Assembly (NCBI RefSeq): GCF_018729255.1
Contig: NZ_CP076061.1
Coordinates: 1,364,001-1,428,000 of the forward strand
Length of the DNA stretch: 64,000 nt
Direction: 5' to 3'
Origin: Cupriavidus sp. EM10
GTDB taxonomy: Bacteria; Pseudomonadota; Gammaproteobacteria; Burkholderiales; Burkholderiaceae
This document shows, one piece after another, positions 8,672 through 18,372 of the stretch; within the stretch, counting starts at the first letter, position 1, and each line of letters starts with the position of its first letter. Position numbers and translations under genes: made by a program. The notes under the pieces were generated by a model. The model was given only the letters and a program-made list of their open reading frames with translations. It had not been told where the DNA came from and did no database searches.

Positions 8672-10369
8672 CTACCCCGGAATCATCCCCGTCAGCCAGT
8701 ACGCCTGCACCATCGTGATCACCCCCACGATGAACGCGAACAGCAGGCTGTGCTTGACCGTGAAGCGGAACAGTTCCGATTCCTTGCCGACCAGGCCGGT
8801 TGCCGCGCAGGCCACGGCGATCGACTGCGGCGAGATCATCTTGCCCGTTACGCCGCCCGTGGTGTTGGCGGCCACCAGCAGCGTGTCAGACACGCCGATC
8901 TGGTGCGCCGTGGTGTGCTGCAGCGAGCAGAACAGCGCGTTCGACGACGTATCCGATCCGGTCAGGAACACCCCGAGCCAGCCCAGCAGCGGCGAGAAGA
9001 ACGGGAAGGCAGCGCCCGTACCAGCCAGCAGCAGCGCCAGCGTGGACGACATGCCCGAGTAGTTCGCCACGAACGCGAAGGCCAGCACGAGGCCAATCGA
9101 CAGCACCGGGCGGCGCAGTTCCAGCAGCGTTTCGAAGAACGTCGCGACGGCATCGCGCGGCTTCATGCGCAGCAGCGCCACCGAGATGATGGCCGTCAGC
9201 AGGATCGCCGTGCCGACGGCCGACAGCAGATCCAGCTTCAGCACCGCCTCGTAGGGCTTGGGCGACGCCACGATCGGGGCGGCCTTGATGACCAGCTGGT
9301 CCAGCATCGGCACCTTGAACTTCAGCACGGACCCGGCCAGCGCGCCGTTGCCGGTGAACAGCGCCTTGAACGACGGCAGGCTCCAGACCGTGACGATGGC
9401 CGTCAGGATGCCGAACGGCGCCCAGGCGCGCACGGTCTGGCCGAACGTGTACGGCGATGCCTCGCGGCGCGACGGTGCGCCCATGCCGCCGCCAAAGCCG
9501 GCCATGGCGACCGTACCGCCGGATACGCTGCCTCCAGCCGCCTGCGACGCCGTACGCGGCTGCCACACGCGCAGGAACGACGCCAGCGCGATCAGGCTGA
9601 CCAGTGCCGAAGTGATGTCCGGCAGCTCGGGGCCGATATGGTTCGACGTGAAATACTGCGTCACCGCGAAGCTGCCGCCCACGACGAACGCGGCGGGCCA
9701 CGTCTCGCGCACGCCCTTCCAGCCATCCATCATGAACACCAGCCAGAACGGCACCGCCAGCGACAGCAGCGGCAGCTGGCGGCCCGCCATCGCGCCAATG
9801 TGCATCGGGTCGATCCCTGTCACCTGGCCGGCCACGATGATGGGGATGCCCATCGCGCCGAAAGCCACCGGCGCCGTGTTGGCGATCAGGCAGAGCCCCG
9901 CCGCGTAGAGCGGATTGAAGCCCAGGCCCACCAGCAGCGCGGCCGTGATGGCCACCGGCGCGCCGAAGCCGGCCGCGCCTTCCAGGAAAGCGCCGAAGGC
10001 AAAGCCGATCAGCAGCATCTGCAGGCGCTGGTCGTCGGTGATCGACAGCACCGATGCGCGGATCACGTCGAACTGCCCGGTCTTCACGACGATCTTGTAC
10101 AGGAACACCGCCGTGACGATGATCCACGCGATTGGCCAGAGCCCGTAGGCAAAGCCGAAGCCGGCGGCGGCCAGCGCCTGGGGCGCGGGCATGCCGTAGG
10201 CGAAGATCGCCACGACCAGGGCCAGCGCCAGCGTGACGGCGGCCGCCACGTGGCCCTTCATGCGCAGAACGGCCAGCGCGACGAAGAAGAACAGGATGGG
10301 TACCGCCGCAGCGAGCGCGGACAGCCAGAGGCTGCCCAGCGGCGTGTAGAGCTGGGTCCAGGGTTGCAC
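8672..10369 (-). CDS. lldP: L-lactate permease
   Basis: A 565-residue inner-membrane lactate:H+ symporter of the LctP family, with about 12-14 hydrophobic segments. Diagnostic stretches include [39 protein letters not shown] and the C-terminal [19 protein letters not shown]. The start is a GTG behind a GAGGAGA ribosome site. It is the last gene of lutA-lutC-lutB-lldP, 79 bases after lutB with no terminator between, so it is presumably co-transcribed with the lactate oxidation genes. Confidence 0.95.
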   Translation of the reverse strand: MQPWTQLYTPLGSLWLSALAAAVPILFFFVALAVLRMKGHVAAAVTLALALVVAIFAYGMPAPQALAAAGFGFAYGLWPIAWIIVTAVFLYKIVVKTGQFDVIRASVLSITDDQRLQMLLIGFAFGAFLEGAAGFGAPVAITAALLVGLGFNPLYAAGLCLIANTAPVAFGAMGIPIIVAGQVTGIDPMHIGAMAGRQLPLLSLAVPFWLVFMMDGWKGVRETWPAAFVVGGSFAVTQYFTSNHIGPELPDITSALVSLIALASFLRVWQPRTASQAAGGSVSGGTVAMAGFGGGMGAPSRREASPYTFGQTVRAWAPFGILTAIVTVWSLPSFKALFTGNGALAGSVLKFKVPMLDQLVIKAAPIVASPKPYEAVLKLDLLSAVGTAILLTAIISVALLRMKPRDAVATFFETLLELRRPVLSIGLVLAFAFVANYSGMSSTLALLLAGTGAAFPFFSPLLGWLGVFLTGSDTSSNALFCSLQHTTAHQIGVSDTLLVAANTTGGVTGKMISPQSIAVACAATGLVGKESELFRFTVKHSLLFAFIVGVITMVQAYWLTGMIPG

Positions 10370-10448
10370 GGGATGTCTCCTCGTTGGTGTTTGGATTCTT
10401 GTATGCCGGCACGGCGGCCGGCTGGTTTGCTTCGGGCTAGCCGGGGGC

Positions 10449-11894
10449 CTATTCGGGCTGGTCGCGCTCGGCCAGCAGGTCGGACAGGCTCTTCGGCGCG
10501 GGCATCAGCGGCTTGCGGTGCTGCGTCCAGCCCATCTGCGACGACGGCGTGAACGCGCGCAGCCGCGTGGCGGCCCAGCGGAACACGCGATAGGCGGCCG
10601 GATGCGCGAACGCACCGCTCCAGAACCGCCAGACCAGGTGTTCGCGCTTGCTGTACTTCGCGCCCTGCCCCTTGAGGGGGTGAGGCACGGCCTCGTCGGG
10701 ATCGCGGTTGGCCTCGGTACGCAGGCGCACCAGCAGTTGCGGAATCGGAATGCGCACCGGGCACACCTCGCCGCAGGCGCCGCACAGGCTCGATGCGGTG
10801 GCCAGGTCGGCCGTGGCGTCTAGGCCCAGCAGGTGGGGCGAGATGATCTTGCCGATCGGGCCCGGATAGGTGGTGCCGTAGGCGTGGCCGCCGATGCGCG
10901 TATAGACCGGGCAATGGTTCATGCACGCGCCGCAGCGGATGCACTGCAGCGTGGCGCGCAGCTGGGCGTCGGCATAGGCCTGGCTGCGGCCGTTGTCGAG
11001 CAGCACCAGGTGCACCTCGCGCGGGCCGTCCTGCTGGCCGGGCTGGCGCGGGCCGGAGATCAGGTTGAAATACGTGGTGATGGCCTGGCCCGTGGCCGAA
11101 CGCGTCAGCAGGCTCGACAGCGGCACGATATGCGCCAGGCTGGCAACCACCTTTTCCATGCCCATCACGGCAACGTGCACGTTGGGCACGGTCGTCGACA
11201 GGCGCCCGTTGCCCTCGTTTTCCACCAGCCACAGCGTGCCGGTATCCGCCGCCGCGAAGTTGACGCCCGACAGCCCGATATCGGCTTCGACGAACGCCTG
11301 GCGCAGCGCGCGCCGGCCGGTCTGGATCAGCGCGTCGACGTCCTCGGTGTAGGGCGTGTCCGGGATGTTCTGCTCGAACAGCGTGGCGATATCGGCCTTG
11401 GTCTTGTGGATCGCCGGCATCACGATGTGCGACGGCTTCTCGCCGGCCATCTGGACGATGTACTCGCCCATGTCCGATTCGATGCAGTCGATGCCGCGCT
11501 CGGCCAGGTAATGGTTCAGCTCCATTTCCTCGCTGGCCATCGACTTGCCCTTGATCACGCGTTTCGCGGCGTGGGTCTGGGCGATGCGATGGATGATCGC
11601 GTTGGCTTCGTCTGCCGTCTCGGCCCAATGGACCTGCACGCCCGCCTTCGTCAGGTTGGATTCGAGTTGCGTGAGCAGGTCGGGCAGGTTGGCCAGCGCG
11701 TGCTGGCGCACCGCTTCGCCCAGGTCGCGCAGATGTTCCAGCTCGTCGCCGTCGGGAAACTGCACGGCGCGCTTCTGCTGCAGGAAATCCATCGCGCCGC
11801 GAAAGCTCTTGCGCAGCTTGGAGTCGTCCAGCGCCTCGCGCGCGCGGGCGCGGAAGTCGGCGGTGGGCACGAAATGAAGGGGCTGCTGGCTCAT
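10449..11894 (-). CDS. lutB: Lactate utilization iron-sulfur protein B
   Basis: A 481-residue subunit of the LutABC L-lactate dehydrogenase complex, which oxidises lactate to pyruvate. The N-terminal two thirds is the LUD domain ([16 protein letters not shown], then [20 protein letters not shown]). Two ferredoxin-type 4Fe-4S motifs follow: [14 protein letters not shown] at residues 318-331 and [13 protein letters not shown] from 371. The ATG overlaps the lutC stop (ATGA), so the subunits are translationally coupled. Confidence 0.95.
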   Translation of the reverse strand: MSQQPLHFVPTADFRARAREALDDSKLRKSFRGAMDFLQQKRAVQFPDGDELEHLRDLGEAVRQHALANLPDLLTQLESNLTKAGVQVHWAETADEANAIIHRIAQTHAAKRVIKGKSMASEEMELNHYLAERGIDCIESDMGEYIVQMAGEKPSHIVMPAIHKTKADIATLFEQNIPDTPYTEDVDALIQTGRRALRQAFVEADIGLSGVNFAAADTGTLWLVENEGNGRLSTTVPNVHVAVMGMEKVVASLAHIVPLSSLLTRSATGQAITTYFNLISGPRQPGQQDGPREVHLVLLDNGRSQAYADAQLRATLQCIRCGACMNHCPVYTRIGGHAYGTTYPGPIGKIISPHLLGLDATADLATASSLCGACGEVCPVRIPIPQLLVRLRTEANRDPDEAVPHPLKGQGAKYSKREHLVWRFWSGAFAHPAAYRVFRWAATRLRAFTPSSQMGWTQHRKPLMPAPKSLSDLLAERDQPE

Positions 11895-12607
11895 TGCGCA
11901 TGGCCTCCGGCCAGGTCGTCGACGATCCCCACCCACAGCTGGCGCGGGCCATGGGCGCCGTAGGCCAGCGTCTGCTGGATGTCGGAGGTCTTGGACGGGC
12001 CCGAGACCATCACCAGATTGGTCGGCATGCCCGCGGTCCAGCGTTCGGCGCGCGCGGCGCTGTGCAGGTCGGGATGCAGCGTGGACGCATAGACCAGCGC
12101 GACATGGATGGGCGGCACCAGCGACATCGTGCGCGGCGACCCGGCGTCGGGCGCCAGCACCAGCGTGCCGGTGGCCGCCAGCCCCGAGCGCGCGACCGTA
12201 AAGCCGGCGTCGACGGTATCGAACAGCTCGGCCTTCCAGGCTTCGATGGGGCGGTCGAAACCGATGGCGGCGATGCCGGCCGGCAACGCGCGGGACAGCG
12301 CGGCGCCCTCGGGGCGCGCCGTGTCGAGCAGCAGCCGACGCACGCCTTCCCTGGCCAGCCGTTCTGCTACCCAGGCAGGCCAGTCGGCGGTGCTAGGGCA
12401 GGCCACCTCGGCATGCGATGCGCTCAGCGCGGCCTGCATCGATGCAACCATGGCGGCCACCGACGGGCGCTCGCCGCGCCGGCTGTCGAAATGTTCGTCG
12501 ATGCGGCGGTCCAGCGCGGCGGTGTCCGTGGCCAGCGTCGATCCGGAAGTGGGCACGGCGGCGCGCAGGCGGCCGAGCATGCGCTCGCGGGAAGTCATGG
12601 CGGTCAT
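11891..12607 (-). CDS. lutC: Lactate utilization protein C
   Basis: A 238-residue LUD-domain subunit of the LutABC complex. The C-terminal half carries the family core: GFTVARSGLAATGTLVLAPD, then RTMSLVPPIHVALV and NLVMVSGPSKTSDIQ. Two ATG codons, at 12607 and 12598, can start it; the first overlaps the lutA stop as ATGA and is preferred. The order here is A-C-B rather than the Bacillus order A-B-C. Confidence 0.92.
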   Translation of the reverse strand: MTAMTSRERMLGRLRAAVPTSGSTLATDTAALDRRIDEHFDSRRGERPSVAAMVASMQAALSASHAEVACPSTADWPAWVAERLAREGVRRLLLDTARPEGAALSRALPAGIAAIGFDRPIEAWKAELFDTVDAGFTVARSGLAATGTLVLAPDAGSPRTMSLVPPIHVALVYASTLHPDLHSAARAERWTAGMPTNLVMVSGPSKTSDIQQTLAYGAHGPRQLWVGIVDDLAGGHAQ

Positions 12608-13377
12608 GCGGCACCTCCGGTCCGGCGCCAGAGGAACGACGCCAGATGTTCCACCGGCAGCGGCGCGCCGGCGTGGGCGGCTGCATGGCCAATATTGAGC
12701 AGGCAGCCGCAGTCGGCGGAAACCAGCCGGTCGCAGCCGGTGGCGCAGGCGGAGGCCACCTTGTCGCGCACCATGGCGCCCGAGATATCGGCGTGCTTGA
12801 GCGAGAACGTGCCGCCAAAGCCGCAGCATTCCGATTCGCGCGCGTGCTCGACGCGGGTCACGCTGGGCAAGGCATCAACCAGCGCCACGCCGTGAACACG
12901 CGTACCCATTTCTCGTCGCGCGGCGCAGGACGTGTGCAACACCACGCGCTCGTGGTCGCCAGCCGGCACTTCGTCAAAGCGTACATGCAGCACATTGAGC
13001 AGGAATTCCGCCAGTTCGTAGACCCGGCCAGCGATGTCGCTGGCCAGCCGTGCGGCCTCCGGGTCGTCGGCGAACAGCGTTGGCCAGTGATGGCGCATCA
13101 TGCCGCCGCACGAGCCGGACGGCACGATGATCGGCCAGGGCTCGCGGAACAGGTCCAGCTGGGCGCGCGCCACCTTGCGGGCCTGCTCGGGGTTGCCGCT
13201 GCTATAGGCAGGCTGGCCACAGCAGCTCTGGCCGCGCGGAAAGTGGACGGTCAGGCCTTCGCGTTCCAGCAGGCGCACGGCATCGAGGCCGGCTTGCGGA
13301 ACGAACAGGTCGACGAGACAGGTGCCGAACAGGTAGACCTGTTGCGGGACGGTCGTGGGGTATTGCCTGGATTGCAT
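12604..13377 (-). CDS. lutA: Lactate utilization protein A (CCG-domain Fe-S protein)
   Basis: A 257-residue subunit with two CCG (DUF224) domains that bind Fe-S clusters, as in glycolate oxidase GlcF and heterodisulfide reductase. The cysteine motifs are visible as RGQSCCGQPAYSSGN and ESECCGFGGTFSLKH, with SGSCGGMMRHHWP and SADCGCLLNIG as their partners. The start ATG follows a GGAGGC ribosome site and opens with MQSRQYP. It is the first gene of the lactate operon and is divergent from the GntR-type regulator across a 143-base region containing a palindromic operator. Confidence 0.93.
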   Translation of the reverse strand: MQSRQYPTTVPQQVYLFGTCLVDLFVPQAGLDAVRLLEREGLTVHFPRGQSCCGQPAYSSGNPEQARKVARAQLDLFREPWPIIVPSGSCGGMMRHHWPTLFADDPEAARLASDIAGRVYELAEFLLNVLHVRFDEVPAGDHERVVLHTSCAARREMGTRVHGVALVDALPSVTRVEHARESECCGFGGTFSLKHADISGAMVRDKVASACATGCDRLVSADCGCLLNIGHAAAHAGAPLPVEHLASFLWRRTGGAA

Positions 13378-13464
13378 TGTCTGCCTCCGGTATGGCGCCG
13401 CCGCAAGCGACACGCGTCGCGGCATTTTTTGGCGCATAATTCCCGCTCTCGCGCCGGAGTACAA

Positions 13465-13479
13465 ATTGGTTGGACCAAT
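13465..13479. promoter_or_regulatory. Operator palindrome of the FadR/LldR type
   Basis: ATTGGT at 13465-13470 and ACCAAT at 13474-13479 form a perfect palindrome around TGG in the divergent lutA/regulator intergenic region. The TTGGT-N3-ACCAA form is that of FadR-subfamily GntR operators, including lactate regulators. A second copy lies just past the regulator gene. Confidence 0.75.
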
Positions 13480-13520
13480 CCGGCGTTCGGGATCGAAGAC
13501 AGGGGACTGGGAAGGGATCG

Positions 13521-14228
13521 ATGGCGGGCAGCGCACGCAACCGCGTGGAAGACATCATGCGCAGGATGGAGACCGCGTTGCTGGACGGCACATGGCCTGT
13601 CGGCACCCGGCTGCCGGCCGAACGCGTGCTGGCCGAGCAGTTCGCCGTGGCGCGCAACACGATCCGCGAGGCAATCCAGCGCCTGGCGGCGCGGGGGCTG
13701 CTGCAAAGCCGGCGCGGCGCCGGCGTATACGTCACCGATCAGCTGCGGACCGGCATCGCCTCGCCCTGGGGCCAACTGGTGGCCGACCACCCGGCGCTGC
13801 GCGACGACATCCTCGAATTCCGCCGCGTGCTGGAAGGCGCCACGGCCTACTTTGCCGCGCTGCGCGCCGATGCCACGGACCTGAAGCGTATACGTACCCT
13901 GCTGAAGGAGCTGGAGCGCTCGCGCAAGACCGACGACATGGCCGCCGAGGCCGATGCCGATGCCAAGCTGCATGACGCCATCGCGCAGGCGTCGCACAAC
14001 ACCATGTTCCTGCACCTGCATACGAGTGTGATCGGCATGTTGCGCGAACACATCACCATCAACGGCACCGGCCTGCGCGAAGCCGACGGCGAATCGTCGG
14101 ATCTGCTGCTGCGCCAGCACCGCACGCTATGCGAGGCGATCCTGGCGCGGCGGCCCGAAGAGGCCCGCACGGCCATGCAGACCCATATCGACTTCGTGCG
14201 CAGCAAGGTGGACGGCGAAGGCGCCTGA
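13521..14228 (+). CDS. lldR: GntR/FadR-family regulator of lactate utilization
   Basis: A 235-residue GntR-family regulator; the start ATG follows a GGGAAGGG ribosome site. The winged helix at residues 1-75 includes LPAERVLAEQFAVARNTIRE and LQSRRGAGVYV. The C-terminal helical FCD domain holds metal-binding positions seen as DDILEFRRVLEG, DAKLHDAIAQASHN and the final MQTHIDFV. Divergent from lutACB-lldP and next to two matching operators, it very probably represses the lactate operon and itself until lactate binds. The gene name is given by context. Confidence 0.85.
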   Translation: MAGSARNRVEDIMRRMETALLDGTWPVGTRLPAERVLAEQFAVARNTIREAIQRLAARGLLQSRRGAGVYVTDQLRTGIASPWGQLVADHPALRDDILEFRRVLEGATAYFAALRADATDLKRIRTLLKELERSRKTDDMAAEADADAKLHDAIAQASHNTMFLHLHTSVIGMLREHITINGTGLREADGESSDLLLRQHRTLCEAILARRPEEARTAMQTHIDFVRSKVDGEGA

Positions 14229-14249
14229 GTGGCGCCGCCGGTGGAAGGG

Positions 14250-14276
14250 GCAGCAATTGGTCGTACCAGTTGCTGC
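14250..14276. promoter_or_regulatory. Second LldR-type operator, 12-bp arms
   Basis: GCAGCAATTGGT at 14250-14261 and ACCAGTTGCTGC at 14265-14276 form a near-perfect inverted repeat (one mismatch) around CGT. Its core TTGGT-N3-ACCAG matches the operator at 13465-13479. It starts 22 bases after the regulator's stop codon. It could also fold as a hairpin in RNA but has no T-run. Confidence 0.6.
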
Positions 14277-14338
14277 GTACCCGTTCCCAATGGAATCAGT
14301 GACTTGGCGGGGCGGCTTACATCAGCACCGCGCGAGCG

Positions 14339-15439
14339 CTACACCAGCTCGGACGTCGTCAGCTCGCGCTTCACGTACGCGTAGAAGATCGGGCCGGCAA
14401 TCACGCCGGGGATGCCGTACAGCGTTTCCATCACCAGCATCACGGTCAGCAGCTCCCACGCGGCGGCCTGTATACGCGCGCCGATGATGCGCGCGTTCAG
14501 GAAGTATTCGAGCTTGTGGATCACCACCAGGAAGAACAGCGACACGACGGCGATTGGCAGCGACACCGACAGCGACGCGATCACGATGGCCGTGTTCGAG
14601 ATCAGGTTGCCCAGCACCGGCAGCAGCCCGGCGATGAACGTGATGGCCACCAGCGTCTTGGACAGCGGCAGGTGCTGGTGGAACAGCGGCAGCGCCACCA
14701 GCAGGTAGATCGACGTCAGGATCGTGTTGATCGACGAGATCTGGATCTGGGCGAAGATGAACTGGGCAAACGACTGCTGCAGCGTGCGGGCCCGGTTGAT
14801 CAGCGCGCCGGCCAGCGGCCGGCGGTTGGGGCGCGAGATGGCGCGGTACAGCGCCACCATGGCGCCGATGATCAGGCCCAGCACGATATGCAGCAGCGTG
14901 CGGAGGATATCGGTGCCCAGTCGCTGCGCCATCTGGGCATGCTCGCGCATCGCCCCCAGCAGCGTCGTGACCAGTTCCTCGGCGCCGCTGGGCAGGTAGT
15001 CGCTGAGCCAGGTGGGCAACTGGCTGCGTGACTGGTCGATGATCTCGGCGGCGTGGTCCAGCAGCCGGTCTACCGTGGCGCTGTCGACGTTCAGGAAATG
15101 CACCAGCGCCCAGATGCCGCCAGTCAGCGCCAGCAGGATGATGGCCGACAGGATGGCCACGGCCAGCGCGTCGCGCCGGGAATGGGTCAGGCGCGGCGCC
15201 AGCACGTCGACCAGCGAATACAGCAGCAGGCCGGCCAGCAGCGCCGCCACCAGGTTGGCGTGCATGACCAGCAGCAGCGCGCCGGCGGTCAGCACATATG
15301 ACACGGCCGTGACGCTAAACCAGCCGGGGGGCGTCAGGCGGGGGCGCGCCGGCGAGCCGGTAGTGCGGGAGGATGGGGACGCGGCGTCATAACTTGCGCC
15401 GTGGTCGGCGCGGTCTTCCGGATTTTCCAGCTGCGGCAT
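14339..15439 (-). CDS. AI-2E family transporter (membrane permease)
   Basis: A 366-residue polytopic inner-membrane protein of the PerM/AI-2E transporter family. About eight hydrophobic segments are visible, with the usual long amphipathic region between the third and fourth (DRLLDHAAEIIDQSRSQLP). The C-terminal block includes FIAGLLPVLGNLISNTAIV and GIPGVIAGPIFYAYVKREL. The start is placed at the ATG opening MPQLENPED. Family members export small molecules or Na+(Li+); the substrate here is not known. It is convergent with the lactate regulator and divergent from eutB. Confidence 0.85.
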   Translation of the reverse strand: MPQLENPEDRADHGASYDAASPSSRTTGSPARPRLTPPGWFSVTAVSYVLTAGALLLVMHANLVAALLAGLLLYSLVDVLAPRLTHSRRDALAVAILSAIILLALTGGIWALVHFLNVDSATVDRLLDHAAEIIDQSRSQLPTWLSDYLPSGAEELVTTLLGAMREHAQMAQRLGTDILRTLLHIVLGLIIGAMVALYRAISRPNRRPLAGALINRARTLQQSFAQFIFAQIQISSINTILTSIYLLVALPLFHQHLPLSKTLVAITFIAGLLPVLGNLISNTAIVIASLSVSLPIAVVSLFFLVVIHKLEYFLNARIIGARIQAAAWELLTVMLVMETLYGIPGVIAGPIFYAYVKRELTTSELV

Positions 15440-15620
15440 GTCTGGGCGGAGCACGATTGAATTGGAATGAGTAGGCGGATTGTCGACGTGGCGCGTAACA
15501 ATGGCAAGACAGCTTGAGCAGACAAGCGATCCTGCCCGGCCGGGCGCGGAACTTGCGTCGCCGCGTTGGCCTATATTTGGGAGCAGAAGATGGCGCCGCC
15601 GCGCCAGGAGACCGCCTGCC

Positions 15621-17020
15621 ATGGCCTTTGTCCCCGCAGCACCCTTTACTCACACCGTCGGCGTCCGCCGGCATGTGTTTGCCGACCTGCGCACGCTGCT
15701 GGCCCGCGCCAGCCCGGCCCGCTCGGGCGACGCGCTGGCCGGCATCGCCGCCGCCAGCGAGGAAGAAAGGATGGCGGCGCGCATGGCCCTGGCCGACATG
15801 CCGCTGGCCCGCTGCCTGTCGGAGGCGCTGGTGCCCTACGAGGACGACGAGGTCACGCGGCTGATCGTCGACAGCCACGACGCGGCGGCGTTTGCCGAAG
15901 TCGCCAGCCTGACCGTCGGCGATTTCCGCAACTGGCTGCTGCGCCACGAGACCGACTCGGCCACGCTGGCCCGGGTGGCGCCCGGCATCACCCCCGAGAT
16001 GGCGGCGGCCGTCAGCAAGCTGATGCGCAACCAGGACCTGGTGGCAGTAGCGTGCAAGTGCCGGGTGGTCACGCGCTTTCGCGGCACCATCGGGCTGCCG
16101 GGCCGGCTGGCGGTGCGGCTGCAGCCAAACCATCCGACCGACGATCCGCGCGGCATCGCGGCGTCCATCGTGGACGGCTTGCTGTACGGCTGCGGCGACG
16201 CCACCATCGGCGTCAATCCGGCCAGCGACAACCTTGGCGCCATCGTCACGCTGCTAAAGCTGATAGACGATATCCGGGCCCGCTACGACGTGCCGACCCA
16301 ATCCTGCGTGCTGACCCACGTCACCAACACGCTGCGGGCCATGGAGCAGGGCGCACCGGTCGACCTGGTGTTCCAGTCCGTGGCCGGCAGCCAGGCCGCC
16401 AACGCCGCGTTCGGCATCTCGCTGGCGCTGCTGGACGAGGCCCGCCAGGCGGCCCTGTCGTTGGGGCGCGGCACGGTAGGCACCAATGTCATGTACTTCG
16501 AAACCGGCCAGGGCAGCGCGCTGTCGGCCAATGCCCACCATGGCGTGGACCAGCAGACCATGGAGGCGCGCGCCTACGCCGTGGCACGGCGCTTCGAGCC
16601 GCTGCTGGTGAACACGGTGGTCGGCTTCATCGGTCCGGAGTATCTGTACGACGGCAAGCAGATCATCCGCGCCGGCCTGGAGGACCATTTCTGCGGCAAG
16701 CTGCTGGGCGTGCCGATGGGCTGCGACGTCTGCTACACCAACCACGCCGAGGCCGATCAGGACGACATGGACACGTTGCTGACCCTGTTCGGCGTGGCCG
16801 GCATCAACTTCATCATGGGCGTGCCCGGCGCCGACGACATCATGCTGAACTACCAGAGCACGTCGTTCCACGACGCCCTGTACCTGCGCGAGGTGCTGGG
16901 CCTGCGGCCCGCCCCGAGTTCGAGGCGTGGCTGCAGCGCATGGGCATGCTCGACGGCGCCGGCCGGCTGCTGCCGCCTTCGGCGCGCCAGCCATTGTTGA
17001 CGATGGCGGAATCGCTCTGA
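15621..17020 (+). pseudogene. eutB: Ethanolamine ammonia-lyase large subunit, frameshifted as read
   Basis: The large subunit of the B12-dependent enzyme that splits ethanolamine into acetaldehyde and ammonia. ATG 15621 follows a CCAGGAGA ribosome site, and the frame is clean for about 430 residues: VACKCRVVTRFRGTIGLPG, FQSVAGSQAANAAFGI and FGVAGINFIMGVPGADDIML are EutB signatures. Near 16905-16915 the frame slips. The expected C-terminus EFEAWLQRMGMLDGAGRLLP continues in another frame to a stop at 17020. One missing base in a G/C-rich stretch explains this; with it the protein would be 466 residues, normal for EutB. As read, a stop at 17000 gives a similar length with about 30 wrong residues. 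eutC follows after 20 bases. Confidence 0.88.
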
Positions 17021-17040
17021 TCCCGACCCAGGAGACGCCG

Positions 17041-17850
17041 ATGCCGGATCGCCCAGCGCCCCCCGACAACCCGGTAGGCCCCGCCGACGCAGCCGACGCA
17101 GCCAACGCCGCCGACCCCTGGCACCGCCTGCGCCAGTTCACCCGGGCCCGCGTGGCCATCGGCCGCACCGGCCACGCCCAGACCACCGAGACCGTGCTTG
17201 CGTTCGGTCTGGCCCATGCGCAGGCGCGCGACGCGGTACACCTGCCGCTGGACGCCCAGGCCATCGACACCGCGCTGCGGGCGGCCGGCCTGGACGTGGT
17301 GCATGCGCACAGCGCCGCGCCCGACCGGGACCAGTACTTACGCCGGCCTGACCTGGGCCGCCGGCTCGACGATGACAGCCGCGCCGCGCTGATGCCCGCC
17401 GACCATCCGCATGACGTGGTCTTCGTGATTGCCGATGGCCTGTCGGCGCTGGCGGCGCAACGCCACGGCGTGCCGTTGCTGCAGGCGGTGCTGGCACGGC
17501 TGCCGTCATGGCGCATTGGCCCGGTGGTGGTGGCCCGGCAGGCGCGCGTGGCGCTGGGCGATGAGATCGGCGAACGGCTGCAGGCGCGCCAGGTTGTGAT
17601 GCTGATCGGCGAGCGGCCGGGGCTCAGTTCGCCCGACAGCCTGGGCATCTACCTGACCTACGATCCGCGCGTGGGACGCACCGATGCGCAGCGCAACTGC
17701 ATCTCCAACGTCAGGCCGGAAGGGCTGGCCTATGCCCCGGCGGCTGATCGTCTGGCGTTCTTGCTACGTGGGGCGGTGGCGCTGGGCAGGTCCGGGGTGG
17801 ACCTGAAGGACAACAGCGCCGCCATTGCGGCGACGCTGCCAGGGACATGA
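17041..17850 (+). CDS. eutC: Ethanolamine ammonia-lyase small subunit
   Basis: A 269-residue light chain of ethanolamine ammonia-lyase, which helps bind adenosylcobalamin. The start follows AGGAGAC. Family stretches include LRQFTRARVAIGRTGHAQTT near residue 35, PHDVVFVIADGLSALA, IGERPGLSSPDSLGIYLTY and RNCISNVRPEGLAY. The N-terminal 30 residues are a low-complexity AADAADAANAAD run encoded by 9-base repeats. It forms an operon with eutB; no other eut genes (reactivase, shell, aldehyde dehydrogenase) are seen in the window. Confidence 0.93.
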   Translation: MPDRPAPPDNPVGPADAADAANAADPWHRLRQFTRARVAIGRTGHAQTTETVLAFGLAHAQARDAVHLPLDAQAIDTALRAAGLDVVHAHSAAPDRDQYLRRPDLGRRLDDDSRAALMPADHPHDVVFVIADGLSALAAQRHGVPLLQAVLARLPSWRIGPVVVARQARVALGDEIGERLQARQVVMLIGERPGLSSPDSLGIYLTYDPRVGRTDAQRNCISNVRPEGLAYAPAADRLAFLLRGAVALGRSGVDLKDNSAAIAATLPGT

Positions 17851-17862
17851 AAACCAAGGAAA

Positions 17863-18339
17863 CTACGACATCATCACGCGCGAGAACCGGCCGCGCTGCG
17901 CGTCTTCCATCAGCATCATGAACTGGTCGCGGTCCATGTGTACCAGTTCCAGGTGATCGCCCGCCTCGAACCAGACTTCGGGCGCGTCGAACAGGCTTTC
18001 GTCGACGTAGGTCTGCATGCCGTACGACATCGCGCACGGCGGGATGGCGCCAAGATCGCAATCCTTGAAGACCTCGCGGATCTCGTCCTCGTGCGCCAGC
18101 ACCAGCTTGCGGCCCGTCATGTCGCAGAGCGTCGATAGCTGCAGATGGTGGTTCGACGGGATCACGGCGGCCACGTAGCCGCCTTCATCTTCCAGCAACA
18201 GCGTTTTGGCCAGACGATGTCCGGGTACATGGGCCGCGTGCGCCGTGGCCATGCTGCTGAGACAGTAGGGGTGACGAATGATGTCGAACCGGCTGTTCAT
18301 GCGGCTGAGCCGGCCAGCCAGGGTGCCTGCCATTGCCAT
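17863..18339 (-). CDS. YbaK/aminoacyl-tRNA deacylase domain protein
   Basis: A 158-residue stand-alone editing-domain protein of the YbaK/ProX family, which hydrolyses mischarged aminoacyl-tRNA. Recognisable stretches are VPGHRLAKTLLLEDEGGYVA, the central TGRKLVLAHEDEI, and DCDLGAIPPCAMSYGM, which holds the conserved G-x-x-P-P loop. An in-frame ATG 13 codons in (MNSRFD) is a possible alternative start. Which tRNA it edits is not determined. It is convergent with eutC, with only 12 bases between stops. Confidence 0.85.
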   Translation of the reverse strand: MAMAGTLAGRLSRMNSRFDIIRHPYCLSSMATAHAAHVPGHRLAKTLLLEDEGGYVAAVIPSNHHLQLSTLCDMTGRKLVLAHEDEIREVFKDCDLGAIPPCAMSYGMQTYVDESLFDAPEVWFEAGDHLELVHMDRDQFMMLMEDAQRGRFSRVMMS

Positions 18340-18372
18340 GATCGTCTTCCTTCCCGCGCACCGGGGCGCGGT

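Noticed and set aside
8636..10552. 638-codon plus-strand open frame
   Set aside because: It is antisense to lldP; the translation is low-complexity and no family is seen.
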